NCBI RefSeq assembly: GCF_036226405.1
Contig: NZ_CP108464.1
Span: forward strand, 5,456,001-5,520,000
Length of the DNA: 64,000 nt
Direction of reading: 5' to 3'
Source: Streptomyces sp. NBC_01260
GTDB taxonomy: Bacteria > Actinomycetota > Actinomycetes > Streptomycetales > Streptomycetaceae
In this document: positions 8,799-17,991 of the stretch, one piece after another
Layout: the number at the start of each line of letters is the position of its first letter
Numbering within the stretch: position 1 is the first letter of the stretch
Program-made: the position numbers and the translations under genes
Notes under the pieces: generated by a model
The model's input: the letters and a program-made list of their open reading frames with translations, nothing else
Databases searched by the model: none
Told to the model about the DNA's origin: nothing

Positions 8799-9448
8799 CC
8801 GGCCTCACCCACCCAAGCGAACATAAACGGTCAATAGGTGCATAGTGGAGAATTTAACAGGCCGTGAGGCGCCTGGCATTTCCGGTCAGTTGTCCGCATT
8901 TCGGACCCCCTGTCGGTGGCCGTGCGTGCGCTTGCGCGCCTCGTCGGATTCGGGGAAAGAACGCGCGGGTGGTCCCGGCCGCCCCTGTGGCGTGGTGTCC
9001 CGTTCACCTTCCGTCGGGCTCCTGTGGCCCGGCCGCAGGTGAGGGAGGCGGTTTTCGGACCGCTCCGGAAATCCGGTCCGATGGGGGCGGCTTCCCGCCG
9101 CCGCCCCGGTGATCCACTCCCAATGCCCTTCTCACCTGCGGGAATTCGGGAGTCGTCTGCCCCGGTTTCCTCGTCCGCGCGCTTTGGCAAGCCTTTGGCC
9201 GGACACGGTCTCGTGACTTGCAGGACACGCTCACGCAACGGAAGCGTCTTCAAGTCTTGACACCCACCCCTCCCAGGCAGGAACCTTCCGACATCGACGC
9301 ATGGGAGCGCTCCCACATTGCATGAGGATTTCTCGTGCGAACGGCACTGCCCGTGTCCTCCCCCCTGAACCACCTGGCACCCGCACCCACCAGCGCGTAT
9401 GCCACGCAGTCAGAACGCCAGTCCCACCCTGGAACAAGGAGTAGTGGA
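8799..9448. other. Intergenic region between aspT and cebE
   Basis: 650 bp between divergent genes. It should hold the aspT promoter near 8800-8870 (an AT-richer patch around 8819-8860) and the cebE promoter and operator: TTGACA at 9257-9262 and a CebR box at 9302-9315. Frames open here (for example 8831-9373 on the minus strand) have no recognisable protein character and cross the cebE control region. Confidence 0.7.
9302..9315. promoter_or_regulatory. CebR box upstream of cebE
   Basis: TGGGAGCGCTCCCA is a perfect 14-bp palindrome identical to the published CebR operator. It lies about 40 bp after a TTGACA -35 element, so repressor binding would block early elongation of cebEFG. Confidence 0.92.
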
Positions 9449-10774
9449 ATGCGTATCACCCGCACCGTCGCCGGCCGAAGCCGCAGAGCCGCGGTTCTGG
9501 TCACCACGGGCCTGACAGCCTCGGCCCTCCTGCTGACCGGCTGCAGCAGCGACTCGGACTCATCGGACACGAGCTCCGATGCGAACGGGAAGATCACGCT
9601 GACCGTCGCCGACTTCGGGCAGTTCGGCTACAAGGAAGCCGGCCTCTTCGCCAAGTACCACGAGCTGAACCCCAACATCACGGTCAAGGAAGACACCACC
9701 GCCGAAGAGAAGAACTACTACCCGAAGCTGCTCCAGCAGCTGAGTGCGGGCAGCGGACTGGCCGACGTCCAGGGCATCGAGGTCGGCCGGGTCAAGGAGC
9801 TCGCCGACACCAAGGCGGACCAGTTCGCCGACCTGAGCAAGGTGATCGACGTCAACGAGTGGGTGTCCTGGAAGGAGAAGCAGGCCACCACCAAGGACGG
9901 CAAGGTGATCGGCGCGGGTACCGACATCGGCCCGATGTCGCTCTGCTACAACACCGAGCTGTTCAGGAAGGCCGGCCTGCCGACCGACCGCAAGGACGTC
10001 GCCGCCAAGATCGCCGGGGGCTGGGAGGACTACCTCAAGCTCGGTGAGGAGTACAAGAAGAAGGCGCCCGCGGGCACGTACTTCATGGACTCCGCGAGCG
10101 CCATGTACAACGCCGTCGTCAGCTCGAACGCGAAGCAGTACTACGACGAGAGCGGCCAGCCGATCTACAAGGACAGCGCCAGCGTCAAGCAGGGCTGGGA
10201 CCTGTCGGCCGAGGCCGCGGACAAGAAGCTGACCCAGGGCCTCGCCCAGTTCGGTGACCCCTGGAAGGCCGCGCTGCGCAAGAGCACCATGGCCACCGTG
10301 GCCTGCCCCGCCTGGATGGCCGGTCAGATCTCGATCGCGGCCGGTGACGCCAACAAGGGCAAGTGGGACATCACCACGGCGCCCGGCGACACCGCGGCCA
10401 ACTGGGGCGGCTCCTTCCTCGGTGTGCCGACCGCCGGCAAGCACGTCGCCGAGGCCAGCAAGCTCGTCAAGTGGCTGACCGCCCCCGAGCAGCAGGCCGC
10501 CGTCTTCAAGGCGATCGGCAGCTTCCCGTCCAACAAGGGCGCGTACGACCTGCCCGACGTGAAGAACGCGAAGCTCCCGTACTTCAACGACGCCCCGATC
10601 GGCCAGATCTACGCCGACGAGGCCAAGTCCATCCCCGAGACGGTTCTCGGCCCGAAGGACGCCGTTATCAAGGACACCATCTCCACCCAGATCAACAACA
10701 TGGAGCAGCGCGGCACGAGCCCCGACAAGGCATGGAAGGCGGCGACGGAGGCGATCGACAAGGCGATCGGCTGA
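9449..10774 (+). CDS. cebE: Cello-oligosaccharide ABC transporter, substrate-binding lipoprotein
   Basis: 441 residues from the chosen start. A lipoprotein signal ends in the lipobox LLTGC, so the mature protein is anchored outside the membrane. The rest is a family 1 solute-binding protein (extracellular sugar-binding type) that captures cellobiose/cellotriose. Start at 9449, not an earlier in-frame ATG at 9335, because AAGGAG lies seven bases upstream and the signal peptide begins there. First gene of cebEFG with a CebR box in its leader. No ATPase gene is in the operon; in Streptomyces the shared ATPase MsiK is encoded elsewhere. Confidence 0.93.
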   Translation: MRITRTVAGRSRRAAVLVTTGLTASALLLTGCSSDSDSSDTSSDANGKITLTVADFGQFGYKEAGLFAKYHELNPNITVKEDTTAEEKNYYPKLLQQLSAGSGLADVQGIEVGRVKELADTKADQFADLSKVIDVNEWVSWKEKQATTKDGKVIGAGTDIGPMSLCYNTELFRKAGLPTDRKDVAAKIAGGWEDYLKLGEEYKKKAPAGTYFMDSASAMYNAVVSSNAKQYYDESGQPIYKDSASVKQGWDLSAEAADKKLTQGLAQFGDPWKAALRKSTMATVACPAWMAGQISIAAGDANKGKWDITTAPGDTAANWGGSFLGVPTAGKHVAEASKLVKWLTAPEQQAAVFKAIGSFPSNKGAYDLPDVKNAKLPYFNDAPIGQIYADEAKSIPETVLGPKDAVIKDTISTQINNMEQRGTSPDKAWKAATEAIDKAIG

Positions 10775-10962
10775 CGGTCGCAGCAGCGGGCGGCCCCCGG
10801 GCCGCCCGCACCTGCGTGTCCCCATCCCGCGCCGGCCCGGCCCGTCTCCCGGCGGGCTTGCACGGGGCGACCGGGTACCTCCCCGGCCGCCCCGCGGAAG
10901 CCCACCGCGTACAACGCCCCCGTACCCGGGTAACCAAGCAATCCAGGGAAGGACTCCCGCCC

Positions 10963-11961
10963 GTGGCCACCTCGACTCCCACCCGGGATGCACACACCCC
11001 GCCGCCCAGCGGCTCCCAGCGCAAACCGGTGAACGCCCGTCGCCAGACGTGGCGGAGCCGCCTCTGGCGCTTCGACGACAAGGCATCGCCGTACGCCTAC
11101 ATAGCCCCGTTCTTCCTCGTCTTCGGCGCCTTCGGGCTCTACCCGCTCATCTACACGGGCTGGATCGCCCTGCACCGGGTGGAGATGACCGGCCTGGACC
11201 GGATGGAGTGGGTCGGCTGGGCCAACTTCGACAGGATCCTGCACGACGCGGAGTTCTGGACCGCCGTCAGCAACACCTTCCTGATCGGTGTCATGTCGAC
11301 GGTCCCGCAGCTGCTGGTCGCGCTCGGCCTGGCCCATCTGCTGAACTACAAGCTGCGCGCCAGCACCTTCTGGCGGACGGTCATCCTCACCCCGTACGCC
11401 ACCTCGGTGGCCTCCGCGGCCCTCGTCTTCGCCCTCGTCTTCCGGGCCGACGGCGGCCTGCTGAACTGGGCACTGCACTTCGTCGGCCTCGGCCACACCA
11501 ACTGGGCCAACGGGCACTGGACTTCCAAGATCGCCATCTCGGTCATCGTGATCTGGCGCTGGACCGGCTACAACACCCTGATCTACCTGGCGGCCATGCA
11601 GGCCGTGCCGACCGATCTGTACGAGGCCGCCTCGCTCGACGGCGCCTCCCGCTGGCAGCAGTTCCGCAAGGTGACCATTCCCTCGCTGCGGCCCACGATC
11701 CTCTTCACGATCGTCATCTCGACCATCGGCTCCATGCAGCTGTTCGGTGAACCCCTGCTCCTGGAGGGCGGCACGCTCGGAGCGATCGGCGGGAACGAGC
11801 ATCAGTACGAGACCCTCAGCGTCTACCTCTACAACTACGGCTGGAACCTGGGGCATCTCGGTCCGGCCGCCGCAGTGGCCTGGGCGATGCTCGCGCTCCT
11901 GCTGATCATCGCCGCGGTCAACTGGCTCTTCGGCCGCTTCGTACGCACATCCGCGGTCTGA
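10963..11961 (+). CDS. cebF: Cello-oligosaccharide ABC transporter permease 1
   Basis: 332 residues, MalF-type permease. Six or so membrane segments begin at YAYIAPFFLVFGAFGLYPLIY; the ATPase-contact EAA loop is seen as EAASLDGASRWQQFRKVTIPSLRP. GTG start at 10963 chosen because GGAAGGA lies nine bases upstream; an open frame extends far upstream through cebE but only as a shadow. Second gene of the CebR-controlled operon, 188 bp after cebE. Confidence 0.93.
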   Translation: MATSTPTRDAHTPPPSGSQRKPVNARRQTWRSRLWRFDDKASPYAYIAPFFLVFGAFGLYPLIYTGWIALHRVEMTGLDRMEWVGWANFDRILHDAEFWTAVSNTFLIGVMSTVPQLLVALGLAHLLNYKLRASTFWRTVILTPYATSVASAALVFALVFRADGGLLNWALHFVGLGHTNWANGHWTSKIAISVIVIWRWTGYNTLIYLAAMQAVPTDLYEAASLDGASRWQQFRKVTIPSLRPTILFTIVISTIGSMQLFGEPLLLEGGTLGAIGGNEHQYETLSVYLYNYGWNLGHLGPAAAVAWAMLALLLIIAAVNWLFGRFVRTSAV

Positions 11962-11976
11962 CCGGGAGCGATATCC

Positions 11977-12897
11977 ATGACCATCACCAGCCCCACCCAA
12001 GCTCCGGGGTCCGTCCTCCCGGCACCTGCCGTGCACCGCGCACCGAAGCGCGCCGGCCGCTTCAGGCCCGGCGCGGGCCAGCAGCTGAAGGGCGGCCCGT
12101 TCGCCTACATCGCACTGGCCGTCGTCGGCATCGGCTCGCTGCTCCCGCTGTACTGGACCCTGGTGGCCGCGTCCCACACCCAGGACGAAGTACTGGCCAG
12201 CACCCCGCCGTTCCTGCCCGGCGGACGGCTGATGCACAACCTCGACGCCGCCTGGAACCAGGCCCATCTGGGCAAGGCGATCGTCAACAGCTTCATCGTC
12301 TCCTCATGCATCACGGTGGCGACGCTCTTCTTCTGCACCCTGGCCGGCTACGCCTTCGCCAAGATGCGGTTCCGCGGCCGCGGCGCGCTGATGACCGGAG
12401 TCATCGCGACCCTGACCATCCCGCCGCAGCTCAGCGTCGTCCCTTTGTTCATGCTGATGTCCGACCTCGGCTGGGGCGGAAGCCTGGAGTCGGTGATCTT
12501 CCCGACCCTGGTGAGCGCGTTCGGCGTGTTCTTCATGCGGCAGTACCTGAGCGAGGCACTCCCGTACGAACTCATCGAGGCCGCCAGGATCGACGGCGCG
12601 AACAACTTCCGCGTCGTGCTGAGCATCGTGCTCCCGGTGGCCCGGCCCGCGATGATGGTGCTCGGCATGCTCACCTTCGTCCAGGCGTGGAACGACTTCT
12701 TCTGGCCCTACCTCGCACTGAACCAGCAGAACCCCACGCTCCAGGTGGCCCTCGGCCAGCTGAGTGCCTCCTACACCCCCGACCAGAGCATCGTGATGGC
12801 AGGCGCGCTGATCAGCACGCTGCCGCTGCTCGCGGTGTTCGTGCTCTTCGGCAAGCGGATCGTCGGCGGGATCATGTCCGGCGCCGTCAAGGGCTGA
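11977..12897 (+). CDS. cebG: Cello-oligosaccharide ABC transporter permease 2
   Basis: 306 residues, MalG-type permease with about six membrane segments and the EAA loop EAARIDGANNFRVVLSIVLP. It starts 15 bp after cebF behind GGGAG, so the two permeases are translationally close. It forms the membrane channel with CebF for sugars delivered by CebE. Confidence 0.94.
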   Translation: MTITSPTQAPGSVLPAPAVHRAPKRAGRFRPGAGQQLKGGPFAYIALAVVGIGSLLPLYWTLVAASHTQDEVLASTPPFLPGGRLMHNLDAAWNQAHLGKAIVNSFIVSSCITVATLFFCTLAGYAFAKMRFRGRGALMTGVIATLTIPPQLSVVPLFMLMSDLGWGGSLESVIFPTLVSAFGVFFMRQYLSEALPYELIEAARIDGANNFRVVLSIVLPVARPAMMVLGMLTFVQAWNDFFWPYLALNQQNPTLQVALGQLSASYTPDQSIVMAGALISTLPLLAVFVLFGKRIVGGIMSGAVKG

Positions 12898-13002
12898 CTC
12901 CTCGTCAATGACCGCTTCCGGAAGCCCCGTACGGCCCGTACCTGACCGCGGGCCGCGCGGGTTCCGGAGTTCCACCTTTCCCCGCCCCTGTCCGTCCACT
13001 CC

Positions 13003-13016
13003 TGGGAGCGCTCCCG
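13003..13016. promoter_or_regulatory. CebR box overlapping the bglC ribosome site
   Basis: TGGGAGCGCTCCCG matches the CebR palindrome at 13 of 14 positions and ends one base before the bglC ATG. Its GGGAG is also the only plausible ribosome binding site for bglC, so one sequence serves as operator and Shine-Dalgarno. Confidence 0.88.
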
Positions 13017-13017
13017 C

Positions 13018-14478
13018 ATGACTGCTGTACGACCTGACATCGCCCCGAAGCAGGCGCCCGAGGCAACGAGATTTCCGACAGGCTTCGTCTGGGGGGCGGC
13101 CACCGCCGCCTACCAGGTCGAGGGCGCCGCGGCCGAGGACGGCCGCACCCCCTCCATCTGGGACACCTTCAGCCGTACGCCGGGCAAGGTCCGCAACGGC
13201 GACACCGGAGACATCGCCGCCGATCACTACCACCTGTACCGCGACGACGTGGCGCTCATGAAGCGGCTGGGGCTGAAGGCGTACCGTTTCTCCATCTCCT
13301 GGTCCCGGGTGCAGCCCACCGGGCGCGGCCCCGCCGTCGAACGCGGGCTGGACTTCTACCGCAAGCTCGTCGACGAGCTGCTCGAAGCCGGCATCACCCC
13401 GGTCGCCACCCTCTACCACTGGGACCTGCCCCAGGAGCTGGAGGACGCCGGCGGCTGGCCGCAGCGGGTGACCACGGACCGGTTCGCCGACTACGCCGCG
13501 ATCATGGCGGGCGCCCTCGGTGACCGCGTCGGGACGTGGACCACCTTCAACGAGCCCTGGTGCTCTGCCTTCCTCGGATACGGCTCCGGCGTGCACGCTC
13601 CCGGCCGCACCGAGCCCGCCTCCGCCCTGCGGGCGGCCCATCACCTCAACCTCGCCCATGGCCGGGCGATCGAGGTTCTGCGCGGTCAACTCCCCGCTGC
13701 CGCGCAGACCTCGGTCACCCTCAATCTCCACCAGGTCCGCCCACTCACCGCGAGCGCGGCCGACGCCGACGCCGCCCGCCGGATCGACGCGGTGGGAAAC
13801 CGGATCTTCACCGGTCCGATGCTGCGCGGCGAGTACCCCGAGGACCTGATCGCCGACACCAGGCACCTGGTGGACTGGTCGACGCTGGTCCACGACGGCG
13901 ACCTGGCCGCCATCTCCGGCCCGATCGACGTCCTCGGCGTCAACTACTACACGCCGACGCTGGTCTCCACCCCCGAGAAGGGCGCGGGCAGCACTCGCGA
14001 CGACGGGCACGGTGCCAGCGACTACTCCCCGTGGCCCGGCTCCGAGCACGTCGCCTTCCACCTCTCGGAGGGCAAGCAGCGCACCGCGATGAACTGGGCG
14101 ATCGACCCGGACGGGCTGTACAACCTGCTCATGGACACCAGCCGGGACCACCCGGAGGTGCCGCTGATGGTCACCGAGAACGGTGCGGCCTTCGACGACT
14201 ACGTCTCGCCCGAGGGCCGGGTGGAGGACCCCGAGCGGATCGCGTACCTGCACGGGCACCTCGACGCGGTGCAGCGCGCGGTGGCCGACGGCGCCGACGT
14301 CCGGGGCTACTTCCTGTGGTCGCTGATGGACAACTTCGAGTGGGCGTACGGCTACTCGAAGCGCTTCGGCACCGTGTACGTCGACTACGCCTCCCAGCGC
14401 CGCATTCCCAAGGCGAGTGCCCACTGGTACGCCGACGTGATCCGCCGCCACGCCCTGCCGCAGACCGGCCCTTCCTGA
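13018..14478 (+). CDS. bglC: Beta-glucosidase, GH1
   Basis: 486 residues without a signal peptide, so cytoplasmic. Both GH1 catalytic glutamates are present: acid/base E179 in TTFNEPW and nucleophile E387 in VTENG. It hydrolyses imported cellobiose and cello-oligosaccharides to glucose. It follows cebG by 120 bp with its own CebR box, so it can be transcribed with or independently of cebEFG. By consuming the inducing cello-oligosaccharides it should also reset CebR repression. Confidence 0.95.
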   Translation: MTAVRPDIAPKQAPEATRFPTGFVWGAATAAYQVEGAAAEDGRTPSIWDTFSRTPGKVRNGDTGDIAADHYHLYRDDVALMKRLGLKAYRFSISWSRVQPTGRGPAVERGLDFYRKLVDELLEAGITPVATLYHWDLPQELEDAGGWPQRVTTDRFADYAAIMAGALGDRVGTWTTFNEPWCSAFLGYGSGVHAPGRTEPASALRAAHHLNLAHGRAIEVLRGQLPAAAQTSVTLNLHQVRPLTASAADADAARRIDAVGNRIFTGPMLRGEYPEDLIADTRHLVDWSTLVHDGDLAAISGPIDVLGVNYYTPTLVSTPEKGAGSTRDDGHGASDYSPWPGSEHVAFHLSEGKQRTAMNWAIDPDGLYNLLMDTSRDHPEVPLMVTENGAAFDDYVSPEGRVEDPERIAYLHGHLDAVQRAVADGADVRGYFLWSLMDNFEWAYGYSKRFGTVYVDYASQRRIPKASAHWYADVIRRHALPQTGPS

Positions 14479-14545
14479 GGTGAGACCGGTCAACTCCAGC
14501 TGACCTGGCCTGGGTTCACCGGAATCGTCCGAGCAGGTGCCACCC

Positions 14546-14574
14546 CTGAGACCCGGCCCCGCGCCGGGTCTCAG
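14546..14574. terminator. Terminator after bglC
   Basis: Perfect 11-bp inverted repeat (14546-14556 with 14564-14574) with a 7-nt loop, between bglC and cebR. Confidence 0.8.
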
Positions 14575-14644
14575 TCATGTCCGGATGCCGGCCGCGCGAG
14601 GCCGCACCCCGGCTCGCGCGCGCCGCTTGACCACGCGCGTAGAG

Positions 14645-14658
14645 TGGGAGCGCTCCCA
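14645..14658. promoter_or_regulatory. CebR box upstream of cebR
   Basis: TGGGAGCGCTCCCA, a perfect copy of the operator, 113 bp before the cebR start codon; suggests that CebR represses its own gene. Confidence 0.9.
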
Positions 14659-14770
14659 TGGTGGGGGCGGGGGAGCGGCCGACCGGTCCCGTCGAGTGTC
14701 AAGAGAGCCAACACCAGGACTTGGTTTGGTTATCCGACTGTGAGAAATTGACCGCGAACGGGAGGCAGCC

Positions 14771-15802
14771 ATGACGGCAGCGCGAGTACGGAGCGGGGGC
14801 CGGCCCACGCTAGAGGAAGTCGCGGCACGGGCGGGAGTGGGCCGCGGCACGGCCTCGCGGGTCATCAACGGCTCACCGCGGGTCAGCGCGCACACCCGGG
14901 AGGCGGTGGAGGCCGCCGTCGCCGAACTGGGCTACGTACCCAACCGCGCCGCCCGCGCCCTGGCCGGGAACCGTACGGACGCCATCGCGCTCGTGGTGCC
15001 GGAGTCGGAGAGCCGCTTCTTCGCGGAGCCCTACTTCTCCGACATCGTGCGCGGGGTCGGCGCGGCCCTGGCCGACACCGAGATGCAACTGCTGCTCACC
15101 CTCGTCGGCAGTGACCGCGAACGCCGCAGGCTGGCCCAGTACCTGACCGCGCACCGTGTGGACGGCGTGCTGCTGGTCTCGGTGCACGCCGACGACCCGC
15201 TGCCCGACCTGCTGGAGCAACTGGGCATGCCTGCGGTGATGAACGGCCGCAGGTCCGCCACGGAGCCGCTGCCCTCGGTCGACTCCGACAACTTCGAGGG
15301 CGCCCGCGGCGCCGTCGAGCACCTCGCCTCCCGGGGCCGCCGCTCGATCGCCACCATCACCGGGCGACTGGACGTCTACGCCTCCCAGCGGCGCCTGGAC
15401 GGGTACCGCAAGGCGGTCTCCGAGGCCGGTCTGGAGCCGGACGAGCGGCTGATCGCCCCCGCCGACTTCTCCGAGGAGGGCGGCGTGCGGGCCATGCGCG
15501 AGCTGCTCGCCCGCCGCCCGGACCTGGACGCGGTCTTCGCCGCGTCCGACCTGATGGCCGCGGGCGCCCGCCAGGTGCTGCGCGAGGCCGGCCGGCGCAT
15601 CCCGGACGACGTGGCTCTCATCGGCTTCGACGACTCGGCCGTGGCCCGTCACATGGACCCCGCGCTGACGAGCGTGCGGCAGCCGATCGAGGAGATGGGG
15701 CGCACGATGACCCGGGTGCTCCTCGACATGATCGCGGGCGAGAGTGCCGAGCGGCCGCAGATCGTGCTCCCCACCGAACTGATCGTCCGCGACTCCTCGT
15801 GA
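14771..15802 (+). CDS. cebR: LacI-family repressor of cellobiose utilisation
   Basis: 343 residues. The N-terminal LacI helix-turn-helix (about 12-60) reads TLEEVAARAGVGRGTASRVI followed by a hinge helix with PNRAARALAG; the rest is a periplasmic-binding-protein-like effector domain. CebR represses cebEFG and bglC until cello-oligosaccharides bind. GGGAGG precedes the ATG. The three TGGGAGCGCTCCCA boxes in this locus are its expected targets. Same orientation as the operon, separated by a terminator. Confidence 0.95.
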   Translation: MTAARVRSGGRPTLEEVAARAGVGRGTASRVINGSPRVSAHTREAVEAAVAELGYVPNRAARALAGNRTDAIALVVPESESRFFAEPYFSDIVRGVGAALADTEMQLLLTLVGSDRERRRLAQYLTAHRVDGVLLVSVHADDPLPDLLEQLGMPAVMNGRRSATEPLPSVDSDNFEGARGAVEHLASRGRRSIATITGRLDVYASQRRLDGYRKAVSEAGLEPDERLIAPADFSEEGGVRAMRELLARRPDLDAVFAASDLMAAGARQVLREAGRRIPDDVALIGFDDSAVARHMDPALTSVRQPIEEMGRTMTRVLLDMIAGESAERPQIVLPTELIVRDSS

Positions 15803-15843
15803 CGAGCATCACACCGCAGCTCTCCGGCGGGGCGCGGGAAACG

Positions 15844-15874
15844 GAAAGGCCCCGGTCCCGGACCGGGGCCTTTC
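15844..15874. terminator. Terminator after cebR
   Basis: Perfect 14-bp inverted repeat (15844-15857 with 15861-15874), 3-nt loop, ending in TTTC; strongest intrinsic terminator of the cebR side. Confidence 0.88.
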
Positions 15875-15913
15875 TCATGTTTCCGTGATGTCCCCAAGGA
15901 ACGGGACATGAAG

Positions 15914-15945
15914 AAGGGCTGACCCGTTTTCACAGGCCAGCCCTT
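15914..15945. terminator. Stem-loop after tRNA-His
   Basis: AAGGGCTG (15914-15921) pairs with CAGCCCTT (15938-15945) across a 16-nt loop, just beyond the 3' end of the leftward tRNA gene. Confidence 0.6.
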
Positions 15946-15955
15946 GATCATTCAG

Positions 15956-16029
15956 GGTGAGTAACGGGACTCGAACCCGCGACATCCTGGACCACAACCA
16001 GGTGCTCTACCGTCTGAGCTATACCCACC
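15956..16029 (-). tRNA. tRNA-His (anticodon GTG)
   Basis: On the minus strand the cloverleaf reads GTGGGTA acceptor, D-arm with AGCTCAGACGGTAGAGC, anticodon arm CCTGGTTGTGGTCCAGG giving GTG, and T-arm with GGTTCGAGTCC. The acceptor pairs GTGGGTA with TACTCAC. The extra G at -1 and C73, the identity elements for His, are present in the DNA. CCA is not encoded. Confidence 0.95.
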
Positions 16030-16154
16030 ACGTCCGGTCTTTTTCTGACCGGCCGAGAAAAAGTGTACAGGGTCTTGGAGGGTGCTCGCGCCTCCATTGT
16101 TCAACCGCCGGTCCCGGCCCCCGGAAGGGCCGTGACCAGCAGCTTCCCACGATG

Positions 16155-16757
16155 CTAGACCGAGGGCGGGGTCAGCCGCGCCGCGATCGACTTCGCGCGT
16201 TCCGAGTCCGGTCCCGGCTGCGGGACGAAGACCGCCTCGCGGTAGTAGCGCAGCTCGGTGATGGAGTCGCGGATGTCCGCGAGCGCCCGGTGGTTGCCGT
16301 TCTTTTCGGGACTGTTGAAATACGCCCTCGGGAACCAGCGGCGGGCCAGTTCCTTGACCGAGGAGACATCGACGATCCGGTAGTGGAGGTAGCCCTCCAG
16401 TGACGGCATGTCCCGCAGCAGGAATCCGCGGTCGGTGCCGACCGTGTTCCCGCAGAGCGGGGCCTTGCCGGGCTCCTTCACGTGCTCGCGCACATAGGCC
16501 AGGACCCTCTCCTCGGCGTCGGCCAGGGTGGTGCCCCCGGCCAGCTCGTCGAGCAGGCCCGAGGCGGTGTGCATCTGCCGCACCACCTCGGGCATGGTCT
16601 CCAGGGCCGCGTCCGGCGGGCGGATCACGATGTCCACCCCGTCGCCGAGCACGTTCAACTCCGAGTCGGTGACCAGTGCGGCCACCTCGATGAGTGCGTC
16701 TTCCGTCAACGAGAGCCCGGTCATCTCGCAGTCGATCCACACCATGCGGTCGTTCAT
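16155..16757 (-). CDS. orn: Oligoribonuclease
   Basis: 200 residues, DEDDh 3'-5' exonuclease that finishes degradation of short RNAs (and pGpG). The Exo I motif is WIDCEMTGL; Exo II lies in NTVGTDRGFL; Exo III is HRALADIRDSI. Start at 16757 (MNDRMVWIDCEM) fits family length (E. coli 181) better than the longer open frame. It begins 10 bp after adpA on the same strand, so the two are probably cotranscribed, the arrangement known for ornA in Streptomyces. Confidence 0.94.
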   Translation of the reverse strand: MNDRMVWIDCEMTGLSLTEDALIEVAALVTDSELNVLGDGVDIVIRPPDAALETMPEVVRQMHTASGLLDELAGGTTLADAEERVLAYVREHVKEPGKAPLCGNTVGTDRGFLLRDMPSLEGYLHYRIVDVSSVKELARRWFPRAYFNSPEKNGNHRALADIRDSITELRYYREAVFVPQPGPDSERAKSIAARLTPPSV

Positions 16758-16767
16758 GCGCCCCACC

Positions 16768-17991
16768 CTACGGGGCACTCCGCTGCCCCGGCAGGGCCGG
16801 GCGCCCTGCCGCGTAGGCGTCGGAGCCCGGCCTCCCGTGCTCGGCGCGGCCCGCGTCCAGCGCTGCCGGGGCAGCGGCGGACTGACCCGCGGGAGCGGCG
16901 GCACGACGGCCCGCGGGACTGCCCTGGGCGGGCACCACCTCGGCGACCTGGCCGACCGGCTCAGGACCTCCGCCCTGCGGACGACGGGCCCGGTAGGCGG
17001 CCCGGTACGCGGCGGGGGAGGAGCCCAGCTGACGCCGGAAGTGTCCGCGCAGCGCGACCGGCGAGCGGAAGCCGCAGCGGCCCGCGACCTCGTCGACCGA
17101 GTAGTCGGACGTCTCCAGCAGCCGCTGCGCCTGCAGCACCCGCTGGGTGATCAGCCACTGGAGCGGTGCGCTGCCGGTGAGCGAACGGAACCTCCGGTCA
17201 AAGGTCCGCCGGCTCATGTAGGCGCGCGCGGCGAGCGTCTCCACGTCGAACTGCTCGTGCAGATGCTCCAGCGCCCAGGCCACGACCTCGGCGAGCGGGT
17301 CGGAGCCGATCTCCTCGGGTAAAGACCTGTCGAGGTAGCGCTCCTGGCCGCCACTGCGCCGCGGCGGCACGACGAGCCGGCGGGCGAGTGCCCCGGCGGC
17401 CTCCGTGCCGTGGTCCGAGCGGACTATGTGCAGACAGAGATCGATGCCGGCCGCTGTACCCGCGGAGGTGAGCACATCGCCGTCGTCGACGAACAGTTCG
17501 CGCGGATCGACGTGGACCGACGGATAGCGCTTGGCCAGCGTCGGTGCGTACATCCAGTGTGTGGTCGCCGGGCGGCCGTCGAGCAGTCCGGCCGCGGCGA
17601 GGACGAAGGCCCCCGTGCACAGCCCGACGATTCTGGCGCCCTCCTCGTGGGCGCGGCGCAGCGCGTCCAGTGCCTCCACGGGGGGTGGCGAGGTGATCGA
17701 GCGCCAGGCGGGCACCACGACGGTGCCGGCCCTGCTGATCGCCTCCAGCCCGTAGGGCGCGGTGAGTTCGAGTCCCCCTGTGGTGCGCAGCGGTCCTTCT
17801 TCGCCGCTGCACACGAGTAGCCGGTATCGCGGAACTCCCGCGTCCTGGCGGTCGATTCCGAACACGGAGAGCGGGATGGAGCTCTCGAAGATGGGGCCGC
17901 CGCTGAACAGCAGTACGGCCACGACCTCTCGGCGCCGGCGCCCGCTCAGCTTCCGTACAGCCTCCGTTGCGGTGGCGGAGTCCTGGCTCAT
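16768..17991 (-). CDS. adpA: AdpA, AraC-type master regulator of development and secondary metabolism
   Basis: 407 residues. An N-terminal DJ-1/PfpI-like dimerisation domain (about 20-200, with VGLCTGAFVLAAAGLLDGR) is followed by an AraC/XylS DNA-binding domain (about 228-335, two helix-turn-helices: VETLAARAYMSRRTFDRRF and VDEVAGRCGFRSPVALRGHF) and a low-complexity Ala/Gly/Pro tail. The match to AdpA of S. griseus/S. coelicolor is near-verbatim over the first 335 residues as far as I recall that sequence. Leu224, in the linker between the domains (DRSLPEE), is encoded by TTA. In known streptomycetes AdpA activates hundreds of morphogenesis and antibiotic genes and represses itself. Confidence 0.97.
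   Translation of the reverse strand: MSQDSATATEAVRKLSGRRRREVVAVLLFSGGPIFESSIPLSVFGIDRQDAGVPRYRLLVCSGEEGPLRTTGGLELTAPYGLEAISRAGTVVVPAWRSITSPPPVEALDALRRAHEEGARIVGLCTGAFVLAAAGLLDGRPATTHWMYAPTLAKRYPSVHVDPRELFVDDGDVLTSAGTAAGIDLCLHIVRSDHGTEAAGALARRLVVPPRRSGGQERYLDRSLPEEIGSDPLAEVVAWALEHLHEQFDVETLAARAYMSRRTFDRRFRSLTGSAPLQWLITQRVLQAQRLLETSDYSVDEVAGRCGFRSPVALRGHFRRQLGSSPAAYRAAYRARRPQGGGPEPVGQVAEVVPAQGSPAGRRAAAPAGQSAAAPAALDAGRAEHGRPGSDAYAAGRPALPGQRSAP
17320..17322 (-). other. TTA codon in adpA (bldA target)
   Basis: In-frame TTA for Leu224. TTA is read only by the bldA tRNA in Streptomyces, so AdpA translation depends on bldA. The location in the interdomain linker is the one conserved in adpA genes. 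Confidence 0.95.

Noticed and set aside
8831..9373. Minus-strand frame upstream of aspT
   Set aside because: Covers the CebR box and cebE promoter; no protein-like sequence.
12304..14493. Minus-strand frame of 729 codons opposite cebG-bglC
   Set aside because: Shadow of two well-supported genes.
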